Of a stretch of 64,000 nt of DNA, positions 1-31,118 are shown one piece after another (the stretch's first letter is position 1; each line of letters opens with the position of its first letter). Both the position numbers and the translations under genes were made by a program. Under the pieces are notes generated by a model. It had not been told where the DNA came from. It made no database searches and saw only the letters and a program-made list of their open reading frames with translations. The DNA is taken from assembly GCF_028389875.1 (NCBI RefSeq), contig NC_084677.1, positions 13,000,017-13,064,016 of the forward strand, read 5' to 3'. Origin of the DNA: Rhea pennata. Taxonomy: Eukaryota > Chordata > Aves > Rheiformes > Rheidae.

Positions 1-1492
1 CTCTGAACAAATACTGAAAATTTGATCTAAAGGCACCATTTGGGGCAACAGGTACAATGCACAGCTGAGCTTTACCCTACAGGATTCACACAAAGCCTGT
101 TAAAAAAACACTCGATCTGTGACAAACTTTTTCTGTCATATTATGTTGTTGAAATTCATTCCATTCAAGGGAGAATTCAGATCTTGAGGTCATATCTGAG
201 TAGCTTCCTGGCTCCAAGGAGACCCCGACCAGGTTATTTTACTGTGGATGAGTCTGGACTAAAAACGGTCTTCACTCCCAACTGCAGGAGCACAGAATCC
301 CCAGTTTCCATGGGAGTCTTGCTGCCTAGTAGACACCATGTCGCCTCAACCATATGTTGCAGCACAAGCCCTCCCCCACACATGGGACATGTCAGCATCA
401 GCGAAGCATGCGCTCTCAAGGTAAGAAGGAAAGGAAGAAACTCCAACTGCAAATTAGTGGCAACCAAGTTGTATCTTCAGGCACAACCATTTGAGCAGAA
501 GGAGGCACATCTTGGCTTCCTTGAAGTGCTGCAGCCTCTCTCCCCTCCTCTGGCTCCTATGGCACCAAGCTCCCCTGATCATAGAAGAAATTCTGGCCTT
601 TTATATCTTCCATCATCTTCAGCTTAAACCAGCACCATTTTGATTTAAGAAACTGCACAAGGAAAAAGGTGAAGCATGGCTGGAGCAGGAAGGATGCTCC
701 ACTCAAATACCAGGCTGCTCTGGGGTGAACTGGGCATGTAACAGGCACTGGAAAAGTCACTGCTGGGAAACATCTTCAACAAAGAGCAGAAAGCAAACCG
801 GATGCTTGAGCACTGCTACCTAGAGGAAGAACAGTAACATTCACAGTGACACTGGCTGGTTCAAAATTAGCTTCTCTACACAGCAGACACAGGGGGTGGG
901 GAGTTGAGGCCAACTGGGCCAACTAAAAGTCTTGTAAAAGTGAACTAAAATTGGTTGTACAAATCCCTTAGCTGGCTGAAAACCTTCATAGCCAGTGAAA
1001 ACCAGCAATTCTGGAGGGCTCTTGATACTTCACTGAAGTCTTCGAGCTTGAGTTCATCCCAAAGGGAACAAGGCTGCTGAGCACGTCACCCACAGGCCCT
1101 CTGCAAACAGAATCTTCTTTCTTATGGTGAAATAGGGGATATTTTGAATTTATGTCTTGCTTCTCCCCTTGTGAGCAAACAAACCAATTTTTATGAGTAA
1201 TTCTACCCACTAATTGCCAAGGAAAAATCTGGTAATGAATGCTTGCATTTTTGACAGGTCAGAAGCTTCCCTAAACAAAGTTGCTGTTTTATGTTTTCTG
1301 ACAGCACATACTCACATCCGGGGATCTCGGCAAATTCCAGTGTGGATGAGTCTCTGTGGGAAATTGCTTTTCCAGATTTTCTTCTTTTAACTGCTCCAGG
1401 AAATGACTTTATTTTTACAGCGACACTAAACAGCAAAATATGAAACTATTATCTGCTTTGAGTTTCGGGTCAATTCTCAGGTAACTGTTATT

Positions 1493-1545
1493 TCCAGTGA
1501 AGTCAATGGAGTTGTGTCTATTTCTGCAGGTTAGAGATCTGGCCA
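1493..1545 (+). repeat. Old amniote interspersed repeat fragment
   Basis: The stretch contains 'agtgaagtcaatggagttg' and, about 30 bases on, 'gatctggcc'. The same word pair recurs at 5879-6552. I recognise it as a decayed member of a short dispersed family common in bird, turtle and crocodile DNA. I give no family name because I cannot run a library search. Confidence 0.5.
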
Positions 1546-3782
1546 TTTATGTAATTGGTTTATCAGTTACTAGAACATATGGCTATCATTGGCTTAAGGA
1601 GTGTCGCATTTCACAAGTCTCAAAGTTCATCCAAGCCCTGATATATCGATAAGTGAAGTATTCAAGTATTATGGTCTGTAAAGACGATCATTAACTGCTG
1701 AAAAATTTAAGCACGAGGCTTTTTCATCAACAGCTATTTTGTCGCTGAATGATCATTACATGTAGGATACTTCTTAGGTATTTTTTCACCTGCCAAATAT
1801 GCAAAGATGTCTTAGTACTTTCCTTCTACTGATTTTTGATTGCTCTCAAGAATCAAGATGTTTTTAAAATCTCTGGGGATTTCAAGTGGTATGGGCTCAT
1901 CTGTATCTCTCAATGCTTATATTCTTTTGTATATATTCTTCTTGTATACCTGATCTTAACAGACACTCTCAGTTTTCAAAGATGAACAGTAAAACCTGTT
2001 GCACTGATTATGGAATATTAAAGATACTATGTAGAGGATGAGATACTAGGTAGATGTCTGATCCTGGGGCGATGAATGTGCAACTCTTCTTAAAAACTTA
2101 GCTCCTTATTTCCCCACGTGATGGAATACTCCAGCTTTTTTTTGTTGTTGTTTTTATGTTGAAGAAGAGAAGTTAGCCTCTCCTTGTATATTTTTACCTA
2201 TATCCTGAAAGACACTTAGCAGGCACATAGGTCAGTCCAATAAGGAAGTTTCAGATGGTAAAAAATCACCAGATCAGATTTGATGGCCTGCTAATGCATC
2301 AAATACAAAAATGATTGGGTTCTCCTCTAGCCTTAGAAATAACACTGTAAGAAAGTGACACACAAACCTTCTGTGACAAGAATTCTATCACCAGGATGTT
2401 GCCAAGGTTTCATGTATCGATTATGAATAAGAGTTACAACTTTCGTAATTTCAGCTCAGGAACCGTGTATTTTTGACTTTATACCAAACTGGAAAGCTCA
2501 CTAAACACCATTCAAGAGACTAGCATATAGAAAATAAACTTAGAGACAATATCCATGGAAAACAGTGCCTAACCTATGACTTGTTCTTTGATTTACAACT
2601 GTGATTGCAGGCCTCACCTCACAATCATATGCCATGATAATAGGGTAGCAGTTCAACAAGAACCAAACATAACGTTTTAAGTGCATTGTAGTGATTCTGA
2701 GCTACTCCAGCACCTAAGTCTGCTTGATGCAACAAATAATTACAGTGACTGAAGGAATGATAATGCACACCTGAACATGATCGACCTTCTGATCTTACTC
2801 ATTTTATCTTCTATTTCATTTTTTATCTAAACTACAATGTCCCAAATTTCACCTGCAATTTGATGATTATTTTTTCCCATCTCAGATTCATCTTTGTTAC
2901 AGAAATGAGTTCTCAAATTATATTCTCTGTGGTACCTTAATAGATCATCTTAAAAGGAATCTCTGTCAGTGGAATCGCAGTCCTGATTCCAGCCATGTCA
3001 GAAAACTAGTCTTTCAAATAAGCACAAACGCATATTTCAAAATGGCAACCTCTGTGGGAGCAGGAGAGAGGGGAAGTCTCCCACCTGTTTTTCTAGTTGT
3101 ACGTTGGAGTCTTGTTACTTCTTCTTTGGGGTTATTTACAACATACTCCAACACTTTAAGAACACAATGACCCCCATCCTGGAATTGTGATCCTGAGTCA
3201 GGAAAGCTCATCCTATTCAAAAAGAGTGATAAAGCATCAACTTAGCTCCAATTGCCTGAAGTCAATGGGATGTTTGTCCAAAGTTACAAATATGCTTAGG
3301 CACGGGTATGAAGAAGGGCAGATATAGGCACCTCTTTAAGAGCTTTTCCATGTTAGGGCCTGGGAAAAGAATTCAAGATCGGGCCCATGACAGATACAAA
3401 TCCCTTAGGAAATGTTACCCATGCCATAAATGGAATGAATGACTATGAACTGAGGGGAAGTACAATGAAAATTGCCCGCTGAATTTTTGTAAATTCCCAT
3501 AAAATCAGAGTCTGCATTGGTTGTATATGCATAATTTTCACTATAAGTCACGAAAGGTTGACTCCTTAGAGATACAGGAAATGACTAGCTGATGATAGCA
3601 TAGAAGATAGCATTTTTTGCATAGGCAGACAGCTGGTTTTTCATCAGTCATTACATTCTCTGATGATATGACAGTAGTTTTTGATCATGTATCCAATGCA
3701 CAATAATTAGGCAAAATGACTTACCCTCAATCTTTTCAGTATTTAGCTCTAAGGGTGCAAGGATTCATTCTTGGAAAGGGAA

Positions 3783-3990
3783 GATGGTCGTGTGATTTAG
3801 GGCTCTGGATGAGCACTCAGATCTGAGTCCTATCCCTGGTTCTGCCATAGCCTTGCTGTGTGACCTTGCACAGTCATTTCTCCATGCCTCGGTCTTGCCT
3901 AAAATGGGATAACAATAGTTCTTTATTTCAGAGGGGATATGAGTTCGGACCTGTTCAAGGCTGTGCTGCAGTGAGACACTACAGCAAAGA
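3783..3990 (+). repeat. MIR-like tRNA-derived SINE
   Basis: The order of words follows the MIR core. 'gagtcctatccctggttctg' comes first, then 'gctgtgtgaccttgcacagt', then the 'catgcctcggtc' equivalent of the 'tgtgcctcagttt' segment, then 'aaaatgggataacaatag'. This is the typical MIR succession of B-box-derived head, conserved core and tail. The element is in plus orientation, diverged and without flanking duplications I can see. Such elements are ancient, so this is a fossil and not an active insertion. Confidence 0.8.
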
Positions 3991-5878
3991 GCAGCACAGA
4001 AAAGCTCAGACATAAGTAATACTTTGTTATCAAATTGTGGGAAAATGCACAGTAATTAAATAAAATAAAAAATATAAGCTGAAGTTTTGGGAATAAAACA
4101 CTGACTGCTTCCCTCTGTTACCTGAAATTAAAGTAAACTTAAGCAGAGTCCTCACATGTTTGACTGATTTTAACATGATTGTGTTTCTGAGAACTGGTAG
4201 TACAAGAAGCTGAGGAGTAGAAACCCCAGGAAAATGACTTCCTTTAAAACAAATACATAACTCCATTTCTCTTTTAAAGTAACAAAGATTCCAGCCCAAG
4301 AGAGGGTCAGATAAATATTGAGGGTAAGATTTTCAAAGCCACAGAGAGGGCCTACGAACATGATTTCCTTCAATTTACATCTGATCATCCAAATCTGAGG
4401 AAGATTTGAAAATTCATCTTTGCTTTTGGGCACATTTTCTGATTAAATTATAAAAAGGGTTGCTGATCTTAGTTGAACTGTCAGATGTCTGGAATAGCTT
4501 CAATACCACTATTCCAGATACACAATACTATTACTGGAATTAGACAGGGCTTTAGCAGGGAGCTTTCAGTAATGGATATTTTTCCAAATGCAAAGATGAA
4601 TCTTTTTCCCTCCTCAGGCGCATGTCTATATAACAGCACTTGTCTTTCATGTAGGGGTCAGTTATGGGCCCGTACGCCTGGGAGACAGGATCTCAGGACA
4701 CATGCCTAGATAAAGCAATTGATTTAGAGATAAACAGATCAAAGGCTGTTCTCTCAGGCAGGAGAAGAGAGAAAAGATGATGAGAAAGAACCTGGGAAGG
4801 GAAATCGTTTCTGAGAAACAGAGACAGAGGAATGGGAAAGTCTGGGCTTCCCTACAGTCAGACAGAGAGTAGCCGGAATATAGACCACAGCAGGAGACGT
4901 GCTGCCAATCCGAGGAGGATGGCTGAGAACTTCCCAGCTGGAATGCTGACACCCGTCGAAGAGAGGAGACGTATGAGACACCAATCGAAGCAGAGAAGAA
5001 AGCCTAAGCTCAAAGACACATTAGAGCTGGATCTGTCTAGGAACCACCAGGGGCCTGAGAGAAGCAACTGCCTGTAGTCACTGTGCATAAAGCAGATGCC
5101 AAACAGGACGGAGGAGAGAAGAAAAGGAAAGCAAGCGGGCAGGTAATCCTTCATTTCACTCAACAAAAGCCACTGTAGGGCAGCTCTGGAAAGATGAAGC
5201 ACAGAATTAAACGTAATGAACTGACTACAGAATCAGTGATCATGCACCAGTATCATAACACTGAGATTGCTTTCAGACAGTTCCCTCCACATATGTTTTT
5301 TAACCAGGAAAGACTTCAAAAAGGATAAAACCAACAGTTTCTGAATCAGTGGACAGTGAAAAAGATTAAAGAATGTTGAACAGAAAAGCATTTTACTCCC
5401 AAATCCCTGGAACGTGCAAGGATAAAACAACAAAGTGTTAAAGGATTCAGTGGAAACATGACTTATAGCAACTATCATCTTCAATTCCTTAATTAAGTCC
5501 CCCACTAGCCCCCCACTTCCCAAATAACAGAGTTGTCCAACAAATATCTTGAGGTTTCTATTGCTCACACTCTTTCTTGTAACACTCCAAAAGTTGCACA
5601 TTAAAAGTCCAGATGGGAGTCCACCTCCAGTAGACAGTGGAAGAAGATAGGACACAGCTTTCACAAATGCACAGAGAACTGTTTAATTTACAGCCACAAT
5701 GGTGAAACAAACCATTTCAGAGCTCGGACATTCAAAGTTAAGTCTGACACTCATTCTTATATTCACTTATTGTGCTTAAGTATTAGAGAACACAGGATTA
5801 CATTAACAGTACACGACAGTCTGAGATCCCTGCAGGACCGAATAGCGAAAGGGATGAGCAAGAATGAGGGACCAGCCC

Positions 5879-5948
5879 CTCAAGTGGTGTAAGCTCCACT
5901 GCGGACAATGGAGCGATGGTGATTTACACCAGCTGAGGATATGGCCCT
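5879..5948 (+). repeat. Old amniote repeat, copy 1 of a local cluster
   Basis: It reads 'ggtgtaagctccactg', then 'caatggag', then 'gatttacaccagctgagga' and 'tatggccc'. The outer words (ggtgtaa / ttacacc) and the inner words (ctccactg / caatggag) are inverted repeats, so the unit could fold as a hairpin. Two further copies follow within 700 bases in the same orientation. Confidence 0.6.
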
Positions 5949-6142
5949 TGAAATGTCCAACTTAACTTTGAATTACTCTCTCTTGTGTCACAACCATTAA
6001 TATAACTGTCCCTTCTGGTTGTACCTGCCATCTCAAAGAAGGACTACTTCCATGGCCTGAAAGGCTGGCGACTAGAATCTTAGCTGGACTACAGTAAATG
6101 GCACACATGTCATGACACTACTCCTCATATTTTAAAAACTGT

Positions 6143-6232
6143 GGACTGAATCCTCACCTGATGTAAATTAGCTTAGGGGCGCTGAAGTCAAAAACATTTG
6201 CCAATTTATACTAGCTGAGAATATAGCCCTGA
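6143..6232 (+). repeat. Old amniote repeat, copy 2 of a local cluster
   Basis: It reads 'gatgtaaattagct', then 'gctgaagtcaaaaac', then 'atttatactagctgagaat' and 'atagccc'. It has the same order of words as the copy at 5879 but is more diverged, with the inner hairpin arms mostly lost. Confidence 0.5.
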
Positions 6233-6486
6233 GATTTTTGTGTTTTTTTGTTGCATACCATATAAACACTGCGCTTGAGAACAAAGACTCATGTGCGTTT
6301 CGTTCCTGGTAACAAAATTAACTAGAGACTACAAGTCTCAAACAAACAGCTACTGGAAAAGTCTCCATTCAGTCTTCATTCTCTCATGGTCTTCCGAATT
6401 TGGCATAACACATTTATTTGTTGGCACCCATAAAATGCATGCCTTTCAGTTTGCTTTTTTTCAAGAATTAAATATAAGGCCAGACT

Positions 6487-6552
6487 CACTGGTGGTGTAA
6501 ATCAGCAGAGCTCCATTGTATTCAATGGAGTTACTCCAGGAAATCTGGCCCA
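6487..6552 (+). repeat. Old amniote repeat, copy 3 of a local cluster
   Basis: It reads 'ggtggtgtaaatcagcagag', then 'ctccattgtattcaatggag', then 'ttactccaggaaatctggcc'. The inner 20 bases are a near-perfect palindrome. This is the best preserved member in the window. Confidence 0.65.
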
Positions 6553-7589
6553 CAGATTTGAATGTAACCTTCTTATGCTAGTGCAACTACAGGACTCTTG
6601 ACAATTCTTTTGCAAATTATTCCACTTAAGTGACTTTGACATCCTTTCATACCTGCACAGTGTCTGAGTGGGTCACATAACATTTTCTATCTACATGATT
6701 TTAATGGATATATGAACTTTTTTCATTAGATATCTTTTAGACAAAAAAAGGACTGAGCAACATTATTGGCATCCCACTGAAACATAAATATATAAATTAC
6801 ATTTTATACACTTTTTTAAACGCAGACACATACATTCATGTGCATAACATTGTGAACAGTACACTTAGTGGAAAACAAGCACAGACAATCTTAGTTAAAT
6901 GTATTTCCAGTTTTGGTGCTCAACGAATACACTGGGAAAATGATCACAAAATAGAATGATGACTAACTCTATCTCTGCATTAGCATCTGAAGCCAATAAT
7001 GCCTGTTAGCTAACATTGCTTTGTTTGGTTGAAATTGGACATAGTTGCAGGAACAGGAGGGGAATGGTTGAACTGTATTTAAAGAAATGGAAAGGTTAAA
7101 AATCTCACTCTTTTCTGTTACAAGGATCTAAAGTTCATTCACACTTGAAGATATTTTTGATTTGAGGGGGAACACTGTCTTCAAGACAAACTTTTTTGTC
7201 ATTCCAAACAAAGGAGAGAAAACTCTTTCATCTCTCTGTAGATGTTTTACAAAGAAAAGAATCCAGTAGTTCATTTTACATATCCAATGTGATACTCCAA
7301 ATAAAACAAAGGGTACATAATCCAGACTACTGGGGTGGGGCAGTGATTTTGGCCAAGTGAGTAGCCATGTCATATCTGGCACAGCCCTAAATTACCAAAG
7401 TAGCAGACAAGGGTTCAGCCAGGTGGCTCCCACTGCAATCCATGGGGAGTTGAACAATTAATCCTTTGGTACTTTGAAAATACAAGAGCTGTTGCCAGAG
7501 TATTTTACCTGCCCTGCTACAGTTAAAATAGATTTTGATGTTATTTGGGCTATTCTACTACAAAAATATGACCACAAAATGTTTTTTTT

Positions 7590-8830
7590 TTCTTTTTTTT
7601 GGTTCAAGAAAACATAGCAGGCTTTCTCAGGTATATAAAACTGTTAATTTTTAGATAAAAATACAAACTTCACCTTTACAAAAACACATATTTCTGTTGA
7701 ATACACATAAAGCATAACATTTTACCAAAAATAAAGAATTTTAGGTTTTGTTCAAATATTTGCAGCAAGGTAGTTCCCATGCCACCATGACATTGTACAA
7801 TGCAGATACAAGAATTTGTACATTTCACACAGCTCCAACATGTGAAATAAAAGTATCTGTATACTGATAAGAATGACAATTGCTAACACAATATCACTAG
7901 TAGGCAACTGGCATAAGTCTTAAAGGAAAAAGAAGGACTTTTGCGTGAATATCCTATGATTTGTTTACGCACATTTCTCTTTTTTTCTTTTTCTTTTTAT
8001 GCAATGCTTTAAATTACGGGGGAGGTTGGGGAACATAAACCAAGAAACGTCTAGAAAATTATGCATAGGTATACCATTTTTATTTTAATACATCTCATTA
8101 GTTTGCATCCCACTAGGAGAAATACCATAATGTTTTGTGTTCTGCTATTGTTATCCCAGTCTTTCATATGTGTTATTGGCAAATGTAGTCCAAGAGATAA
8201 TAAAAAGCTAGGCAAAGAGTAAAAAGAAAACTTAATAATCACTTTATGGTGTAAAAAAAAAAAATCCACTTAAGGCTCCCCAGAAGGTTTTTTTTTTTTT
8301 TAAAGACTTTTAAAACACCACCAAGCAAGGATGTATTGTTCTATAGTGTTTGCGTGGCATTTGATCGTTTCATACATTCCTGCTTTTTTTGTGCCTGAAG
8401 TCCATCAGTGTCCATCCATCTTCATCAAGAACACAGGCACATTTCTTGACGTAAAGCACCGTTGACTGCTCTGACAGAAATCCACTATTCACTTAGATTT
8501 TTGTCATGTTTTTGAGTACTTTTGGTATCCTCCATTCATTCAACTGTCTTTTTATTTTCTTTTCAGTATTTTTCTCTCATTTTTTTTCTTTTTTGGACAG
8601 GGAAGCTTCCTATTGTTTCACAGAGTGCTACAATACTTGCTTTGATGTCACATTAAACAAATGTACATTGTCTCTTTGTTCTCATTAAGTGTTCTTTTGA
8701 GCCAGTTTTTTTTTCACATAGGAGAACAAATAAAATATACAGTCAATAAGCACCATACATAGTAGGTTCAGGAATGTAACAAACCATGTACATCCATGTC
8801 CCAGAGAGAAGTTTTTTTTCTAGCTTATTT
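7590..8830 (-). other. PDGFA: PDGFA exon 7, 3' UTR
   Basis: Terminal exon, read from 8841 downwards. The minus strand closely follows the mammalian PDGFA 3' UTR as I remember it. Near 8800 it reads 'gggacatggatgtacatgg' and 'cattcctgaacctactatgt'. Near 8640 it has 'acatttgtttaatgtgacat'. Near 8090 it has 'aatgagatgtattaaaataa'. The last similar block is 'ttttatatacctgaga' near 7630. Beyond about 7600 the similarity stops at an A-rich tract on the minus strand. The exact 3' end is uncertain by some tens of bases. The exon serves both isoforms: it is all UTR after exon 6, and it supplies the last codons when exon 6 is skipped. Confidence 0.85.
8079..8084 (-). promoter_or_regulatory. PDGFA: Candidate internal poly(A) signal AATAAA of PDGFA
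   Basis: The minus strand reads AATAAA inside a block that resembles the mammalian 3' UTR ('gtattaaaataa'). Because similarity to the mammalian UTR continues another 450 bases, this would be a proximal site giving a shorter 3' UTR. No canonical hexamer is visible at the inferred distal end near 7590, only A-rich sequence. Confidence 0.45.
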
Positions 8831-8841
8831 TCACCTTACAT
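8831..8841 (-). CDS. PDGFA: PDGFA exon 7 coding end of the short isoform
   Basis: A strong acceptor (minus strand 'ttttctctcctgcag') ends at 8842. When exon 5 is joined directly to it, the split codon G|AT gives Asp, followed by GTA, AGG and TGA. The short isoform therefore ends Asp-Val-Arg, exactly as in mammals. When exon 6 is included, these bases are untranslated. Confidence 0.9.
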
Positions 8842-10039
8842 CTGCAGGAGAGAAAAAAGATACAATAACTCTATGATTAGAATCAAAGGTCCTATCCTCT
8901 AAGAAGATGATTTTAAAAAATACTGTTCTGCATGAAGAGTCACTAACCTGGGACAAGAAGTTCTAAATGCTGTTTTGATTGAGTTTACATGCTCACTTTT
9001 AAAGATGAATTTTACAAAATCTTTGCTTCTATCATACTACTCCCAATAAATATCTGTTAATCTGAAACAGGATATTAAGTTTAGCATTCTTTAGAAAAAA
9101 TACATCAGTATAAATGCAAATTGCCATTGGGAGTTTATGTGCAAAAACAGGTGCTTGAAATTAAATTCACCATCATCCAGGAGTTAGGCACATACACTGC
9201 AAAATCCAAATCATTCCCACTCCAAATACTAAAATCAACTGCAACTTCTGTAGCTTACATAATTTCAGGTCATTAAGAAATGGAAACTCCATACTTGATT
9301 TGGAACGTGTACCGCCATCATCATACATTGCTAATTCACTGCCAAAGGATTTTAGCCACTTTTGCATTATGAGGGTATTACTTTTCCACTACCCTGAAAA
9401 CTTCATTAATTTTGATGAATGATTATCATCATCTGAACGAGACAAAGCAAAGAAAGATCTTAGTTTTCTGGTATAAATAACACAAGCCCTGCTACACAAA
9501 AATGGTATCTCTGAACATCTTGTTTGGTAGGCAGACCATCAGATTGTTTCAGGTGCATGTAACATCAATCCCAGTTATGCCAAAACAAGGGTTTGATGGT
9601 CATGCATATAATATTTACCACATGTACACTCACTGTTTTACAGCCAATGACTGGAAACAAAATGATTTGTAATCTGGCAATTCATTCATGCATTATTATG
9701 TGATGCTTTGACTTCAGAAATCAATAATAATGAAACAAAAGCAGAGGCAATGGAACTTGAGATTTCAGAAGCTGAAGTATTAGCGCCCTCCAAAAAAAAA
9801 AAAAGAAAAAAAAAAGCAAGAATAGGAAGTAGCTCAAGAATGTAAGATGCTGATGGTGATGTGGAGCTTAAAGGAAAAATACCAGCAGGTAGAATTATCA
9901 AAGCCAATCAGATCTAATCTCTTTGCAGCCTTGAGGTAGCAAGTGTCAAGATTTTGAACAGTGATTAAGTTGAAGTGATGATATTTGATTAAGTTTTCCA
10001 TTACTTGTGCTATTAGGGTGTTCAGCATATAGGTCCTAC
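8842..10039 (-). other. PDGFA: PDGFA intron 6
   Basis: About 1.2 kb between alternative exon 6 and terminal exon 7. It is AT-rich, with an A-rich tract at 9791-9814. No other feature was recognised. Confidence 0.8.
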
Positions 10040-10066
10040 CTGAATATCAAATAGTTCCAGTAGGTT
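10040..10066 (-). other. PDGFA: PDGFA exon 6, untranslated remainder
   Basis: Twenty-seven bases after the exon 6 stop codon run up to the donor-like sequence attcag|gtagga. The human exon has a shorter stretch here. The donor is chosen because it is the first good one after the stop, and it is not proven by transcript data. Confidence 0.7.
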
Positions 10067-30150
<20,084 letters not shown>

Positions 30151-30154
<4 letters not shown>

Positions 30155-30246
30155 CGCGGTCTAATGCACTTTAGACACGCAGGGAAGGCAACGCTGATGG
30201 AGAGGAGCTGCAGGCCGGCTCCTGCCGCGCAGAAATTCAGTACCAT
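30151..30246 (-). CDS. Upstream ORF 1, 31 codons, overlapping the PDGFA start as ATGA
   Basis: The ATG at 30246-30244 lies in strong context (GGGATGG: G at -3 and +4). The frame reads MVLNFCAAGAG and ends CIRPR. Its stop TGA at 30153-30151 overlaps the PDGFA ATG by two bases, in the arrangement ATGA. This overlap is visible directly. Such a uORF would be expected to lower initiation at the main start or to supply ribosomes by termination-reinitiation. Translation is not shown. No peptide function is suggested. Confidence 0.6.
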
Positions 30247-30290
30247 CCCTCAGGGGCGAGGCGGCGGGGTGGCGCGGGGCTGCTCCGCAT
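30237..30290 (-). CDS. Upstream ORF 2, 17 codons
   Basis: ATG at 30290-30288 in weak context (C at -3), ending TGA at 30239-30237. It overlaps the start of uORF 1 in another frame. Only relevant if the transcript includes it and ribosomes use it. Confidence 0.35.
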   Translation of the reverse strand: MRSSPAPPRRLAPEGWY

Positions 30291-30429
30291 CCGCGGTGGC
30301 CGGGGCTGCCTCGGGGCGGCGGTGGTTTAATCGCGGCGCTGCCGGTGTTTGTATGTTCCCCTCGCTACGGCAGCGTGGCTGGCTGCTCTCGTTTCTGCTG
30401 CTCTCGCTCGCTCCTCTTGGCTCTTAGGA

Positions 30430-30453
30430 CTAGACCAGCCGGTACTTCTGCAT
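30430..30453 (-). CDS. Upstream ORF 3, 7 codons, in a conserved block
   Basis: ATG at 30453-30451 within the block 'gcaaatatgcagaagtaccgg', ending TAG at 30432-30430 (Met-Gln-Lys-Tyr-Arg-Leu-Val). The human leader, from memory, has an ATG at the same place and a similar first few codons. The context is average (A at -3). Confidence 0.45.
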   Translation of the reverse strand: MQKYRLV

Positions 30454-30464
30454 ATTTGCTTAGA

Positions 30465-30518
30465 TCAGACCAAAGTGAAACCCAAGGAGTCGATCCGGAG
30501 CGCAGCCGAAACGCCCAT
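30465..30518 (-). CDS. Upstream ORF 4, 17 codons
   Basis: ATG at 30518-30516 (context caggtgATGg; G at -3 and +4), stop TGA at 30467-30465. It lies just upstream of the conserved block of uORF 3 and ends before it. Confidence 0.4.
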   Translation of the reverse strand: MGVSAALRIDSLGFTLV

Positions 30519-30690
30519 CACCTGTCTGGGGCGGCTCGCCCCCCCGGCGGGCGGCGCTGGGGCCCGCCTCCCCCCGCCGCGCCGCGGCCTCCCGCTCGGG
30601 ATTAGGACGGAGGGATTTCTCTATTTGCCGGATTTTCCCCCACCCCGTTAGGCTGCCCTCCACCCTCTCCCCTCTCTGCAAAAAGGGAGA

Positions 30691-30722
30691 AAAATATAAA
30701 AAAAAAAAAAAAAAGAAAAAAA
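30691..30722 (+). repeat. A-rich tract in the leader (T-rich in the transcript)
   Basis: About 30 nearly pure A on the plus strand, hence a poly(U)-like tract in the PDGFA leader if transcribed. Confidence 0.85.
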
Positions 30723-30945
30723 TCTTTATTGATACGGATCGAAATGTTTCTCTTGCTGAGAATTGTCCCTCTTCCCTCCCCGGCTGGGGGCGAAGTTAAA
30801 AATAATAATTAATTATGGATAATAGCAGTGATAAATCGGAGCAATATTGCAAGATCTCGCTGGCTGCCTTGGTGCAGTTCCTTCTCCACTTTGCACGGGA
30901 GAGCAAGCGAGGAAGAGGAGGAGGAAGGAAGGAAAAAAATAATAT

Positions 30946-30946
<1 letters not shown>

Positions 30947-30997
<51 letters not shown>

Positions 30998-30999
30998 AT
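30947..30999 (+). repeat. GT/AT microsatellite in the PDGFA leader
   Basis: (GT)n followed by (AT)n with one slip (TATTATA), about 53 bases, some 100 bases downstream of the inferred start site. Likely length-variable. If transcribed it would give a self-complementary UA hairpin. Confidence 0.95.
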
Positions 31000-31118
31000 G
31001 CAAGAAGGTTTAAATCCCAAGGGGAGCGGAGACGAACTGCAACTCCTGGCGGAGGGAGGCTTCCCGGGCTGGCTGCGGAGCGGTGGCCGCTGTGGAGCGT
31101 GGCTGCTCGGCGGAGCAG

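Larger units (their letters stand above)
1..7590. other. Gene-free flank downstream of PDGFA
   Basis: No exon or RNA gene could be recognised here on either strand. The stretch is AT-rich and lies beyond the PDGFA 3' end. In human the next gene on this side is FAM20C, but I found no FAM20C-like coding sequence, so that gene, if conserved, lies to the left of the window. Open frames of 60-195 codons occur, but they begin at non-ATG codons or lack domains and splice context. What can be recognised is old repeat sequence, listed separately. Confidence 0.7.
30155..31094 (-). other. PDGFA: PDGFA 5' leader (5' UTR)
   Basis: The region between the start codon and the inferred transcription start is about 940 bases, comparable to the long leader known for mammalian PDGFA. 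Two blocks look conserved against the human leader as I remember it: minus strand 'gggatggtactgaatttc' near 30250-30230 and 'gcaaatatgcagaa..taccgg' near 30459-30440. The leader carries at least four upstream ATGs, a purine-rich tract and a microsatellite. The 5' boundary is inferred from the TATA-like box and is not directly shown. Confidence 0.6.

Noticed and set aside
40..627. 195-codon frame at the left edge
   Set aside because: It opens with TTG and not ATG, has no recognisable domain, and the first ATG in frame leaves an unremarkable peptide.
4832..5077. 81-codon basic frame
   Set aside because: It reads a purine-rich tract, which gives Arg/Lys/Glu codons automatically. The opposite strand is equally open.
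5233..5664. 143-codon minus-strand frame
   Set aside because: No domain, no splice context and no support from composition. Frames of this length are expected by chance in AT-moderate DNA of this size.
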